This document shows, piece by piece, positions 5,707 to 7,226 of a stretch of 7,226 nt of DNA. Under the pieces are notes generated by a model. That model was not told where the DNA came from. It ran no database searches and was given only the letters and a program-made list of their open reading frames with translations. Position 1 is the first letter of the stretch; each line of letters begins with the position of its first letter. Source of the DNA: Acidiferrobacter sp. (GTDB lineage: Bacteria; Pseudomonadota; Gammaproteobacteria; Arenicellales; UBA868); NCBI GenBank assembly GCA_002694065.1, contig NZKZ01000048.1, forward strand, positions 1 through 7,226, given 5' to 3'. Position numbers and translations under genes: made by a program.

Positions 5707-6606
5707 ATGGCGGCGCGTAAGAAAACCAAAAGCGGTGTGACCCGCGCGGTTGACACCATTGTCATTGCCAGTGCGATCTTTCTGGTCGCGTACATCATCT
5801 ACAAGGTTGATACCGTGATGATCTACGAGTGGCACTGGGGTTTTCTGTGGGAATACATTCTGAGATGGGACGAAGAACAACAGGCTTACGCGCCGAATCT
5901 TCTTCTAAAAGGTCTTGCCACCACATTCCGACTGGTGATCTGGTCCATGCTGCTTGCCAGCATCATCGGCATCGTGATGGGCATTATGCGGACCAGTTCA
6001 CGGGTTTTCTTCCGAACGGTAAGTCGGCTCTATGTCGAGTTCATCCGGAATATGCCGCCGGTCGTCTTTATTTTTGTTTTTTTCTTTTTTCTAAGCTCTC
6101 AGTTCGTACCGCTTTTAGGCATAGACGAACTTTCCGTCAATGCGTCTCCGGAAACCATTGCCCTGCTTGAGATTCTGTTGGGCCCGCCGGAGCTTTTCGC
6201 AAACGTAATTTCCGGCATTCTCTGCCTGGCTCTCTTTGAGGGGGCCTACATCACGGAGATTATCCGGGCCGGCATTCAGTCCATAGATAAAGGACAGACC
6301 GAGGCCGGTCAGTCTATTGGACTGACTCGATTTCAGACCTTGCGATGGGTAATCTTTCCCCAGGCGGTACAGAAGGTGATTCCCCCGCTGACCGGACAAT
6401 TTATTACCCTGATCAAGGACTCATCAATCGTATCGCTGATCTCCATCCAGGAACTGACATTTCTCGCGCAGGAAGTGGCCTACTCCACCCAGTATGTCTT
6501 CGAGATTTGGCTGTTTGTTGCAGGCGTTTATTTCTGTATCTGCTATTCCCTCGCGCTTTTGTTCGCGAAACTTGAAAAGCGCTCCCAAAGAATCTATCAG
6601 GGCTAA
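5707..6606 (+). CDS. Polar amino-acid-type ABC transporter permease 2 (HisM/GlnP family)
   Basis: This is a complete 299-residue inner-membrane permease. A basic tail (MAARKKTKSG) is followed by hydrophobic segments near 16-38, 70-95, 116-138, 160-184, 223-248 and 264-287. The EAA loop, EAGQSIGLTRFQTLRWVIFP (199-218), is the ATPase docking site, and EIIRAGIQSIDKGQ just before it is typical of the family. It is a paralogue of permease 1 and probably its heterodimer partner. It is longer mainly because of an extra loop of some 25-30 residues (about 131-162, VPLLGIDELSVNASPE and after) between hydrophobic segments, likely periplasmic. The gene begins 101 nt after the binding-protein stop, downstream of the stem-loop. 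No clear SD precedes ATG 5707. A GTG at codon 11 is possible, but the ATG keeps the basic tail. Confidence 0.93.
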   Translation: MAARKKTKSGVTRAVDTIVIASAIFLVAYIIYKVDTVMIYEWHWGFLWEYILRWDEEQQAYAPNLLLKGLATTFRLVIWSMLLASIIGIVMGIMRTSSRVFFRTVSRLYVEFIRNMPPVVFIFVFFFFLSSQFVPLLGIDELSVNASPETIALLEILLGPPELFANVISGILCLALFEGAYITEIIRAGIQSIDKGQTEAGQSIGLTRFQTLRWVIFPQAVQKVIPPLTGQFITLIKDSSIVSLISIQELTFLAQEVAYSTQYVFEIWLFVAGVYFCICYSLALLFAKLEKRSQRIYQG

Positions 6607-6666
6607 GACTGATGGACCGGATCACCACTCAACCCCTAAGACGCTCTCGTTGATAACACGTCTAAC

Positions 6667-6671
6667 AGGAG
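6667..6671 (+). promoter_or_regulatory. SD that favours a TTG start for the ATPase gene
   Basis: AGGAG is followed seven bases later by TTG (6679-6681), an ideal gap, and 16 bases later by the in-frame ATG (6688-6690), which is too far. The in-frame stop at 6637-6639 excludes starts further upstream. TTG 6679 is therefore the preferred start. Confidence 0.6.
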
Positions 6672-6678
6672 AAACCCG

Positions 6679-7226
6679 TTGGAACAGATGATTTCACTCA
6701 AACACGTCTTCAAGTATTTTGGAGAGTTCCGCGCATTGAACGACGTCTCTCTGGAAGTCGCCGCAGGAGAGCGTGTCGTTGTCTGCGGCCCATCTGGCTC
6801 AGGCAAATCGACCATGATCCGCTGTATCAACCGTCTGGAAGAGCACGATGACGGCGAGATATGGGTGAACGGAAACCCACTTACCGAAGACGTAAAAAAA
6901 CTGACCGAGATCCGAAAGGACGTCGGAATGGTATTCCAGCAGTTCAATCTCTTTCCCCATCTCAGTGTGGTCGATAATCTGACCTTGGCCCCAATGAAAG
7001 CCCGCGGGCTTTCAAAAAGCGATGCCACCGAGCTCGCGATGACTTACCTCAACCGCGTTCACATTCCCGAGCAGGCAGCCAAATATCCGGGACAACTTTC
7101 AGGCGGGCAGCAACAGCGTGTAGCCATTGCCCGCAGCCTCTGCATGCAGCCGAAAATCATGCTGTTTGATGAGCCCACTTCGGCGCTTGATCCTGAGATG
7201 ATCAAAGAAGTGCTGGATGTAATGAT
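6679..7226 (+). CDS. Polar amino-acid ABC transporter ATP-binding subunit (3' truncated)
   Basis: The first 182 codons of a cytosolic ATPase are present and the gene runs off the window; full-length relatives are about 240-260 residues. Counting from the TTG start, Walker A is GPSGSGKST (37-45). The Q-loop segment is GMVFQQFNLFPHLSV. The ABC signature is LSGGQQQRVAIARSL, and Walker B runs into the D-loop as IMLFDEPTSALDPEM. The switch His lies beyond the edge. FNLFPHLSV and the DEPTSALDPEM context are typical of GlnQ/HisP/AapP-type importer ATPases. It lies 72 nt after the second permease and completes the importer with the binding protein and two permeases. TTG at 6679 is chosen over ATG at 6688 because of SD spacing; the difference is three residues. 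Confidence 0.93.
   Translation, partial: MEQMISLKHVFKYFGEFRALNDVSLEVAAGERVVVCGPSGSGKSTMIRCINRLEEHDDGEIWVNGNPLTEDVKKLTEIRKDVGMVFQQFNLFPHLSVVDNLTLAPMKARGLSKSDATELAMTYLNRVHIPEQAAKYPGQLSGGQQQRVAIARSLCMQPKIMLFDEPTSALDPEMIKEVLDVM

Noticed and set aside
1..7226. CRISPR arrays, tRNA or rRNA genes, transposases or integrases
   Set aside because: None was seen on reading both strands; there are no direct-repeat arrays, cloverleaf-like sequence or mobile-element proteins.

Overview
The window looks like an accessory catabolic locus of a proteobacterium. Gene content, Shine-Dalgarno (SD) sequences and moderate GC with dense packing suggest a Gamma- or Alphaproteobacterium, possibly marine; this is inference, and no taxonomic marker gene is present. 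It holds seven complete genes and two genes cut by the window ends.

Layout. The left edge (1-92, minus) carries the first 30 residues of a GFA/CENP-V family zinc protein, the family named after glutathione-dependent formaldehyde-activating enzyme. Diverging from it is a HAD-superfamily hydrolase of the 'haloacid dehalogenase type II' group (263-982, plus). Converging on that is a minus-strand pair: a TauD/TfdA-like 2-oxoglutarate dioxygenase (1548-2408) followed 42 nt downstream by a small exported MORN-repeat protein (1044-1505). A 165-nt divergent control region (2409-2573) separates the dioxygenase from a plus-strand run filling the rest of the window. That run comprises a Rieske oxygenase alpha subunit (2574-3809), a polar amino-acid-type ABC permease (3844-4674), a periplasmic binding protein (4763-5605), a second permease (5707-6606) and an ATPase truncated by the window end (from 6679).

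How it may work. The four transporter genes form a complete polar-amino-acid-type (HisJ/GlnH-like) importer, and the Rieske oxygenase gene heads the same apparent operon. The imported compound is therefore probably the oxygenase substrate or a close relative. Two residue-level clues narrow this. The Rieske enzyme has Glu rather than Asp at the position bridging its two metal centres, as described for carnitine monooxygenase. The binding protein keeps the Arg that grips a carboxylate but appears to lack the Asp that normally grips a primary amine. Together they suggest a carboxylated, N-methylated or quaternary amine (betaine, carnitine, stachydrine or N-methyl heterocycle type). If the reaction is N-demethylation, formaldehyde would be released, which gives the nearby GFA-family gene a possible role. 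No reductase partner and no transcriptional regulator gene lies in the window.

Regulatory structure includes a terminator- or attenuator-like hairpin just before the binding-protein gene and a strong 12-bp stem-loop just after it. There are also inverted repeats in the divergent promoter region and a perfect 16-bp palindrome between the dioxygenase and MORN genes.
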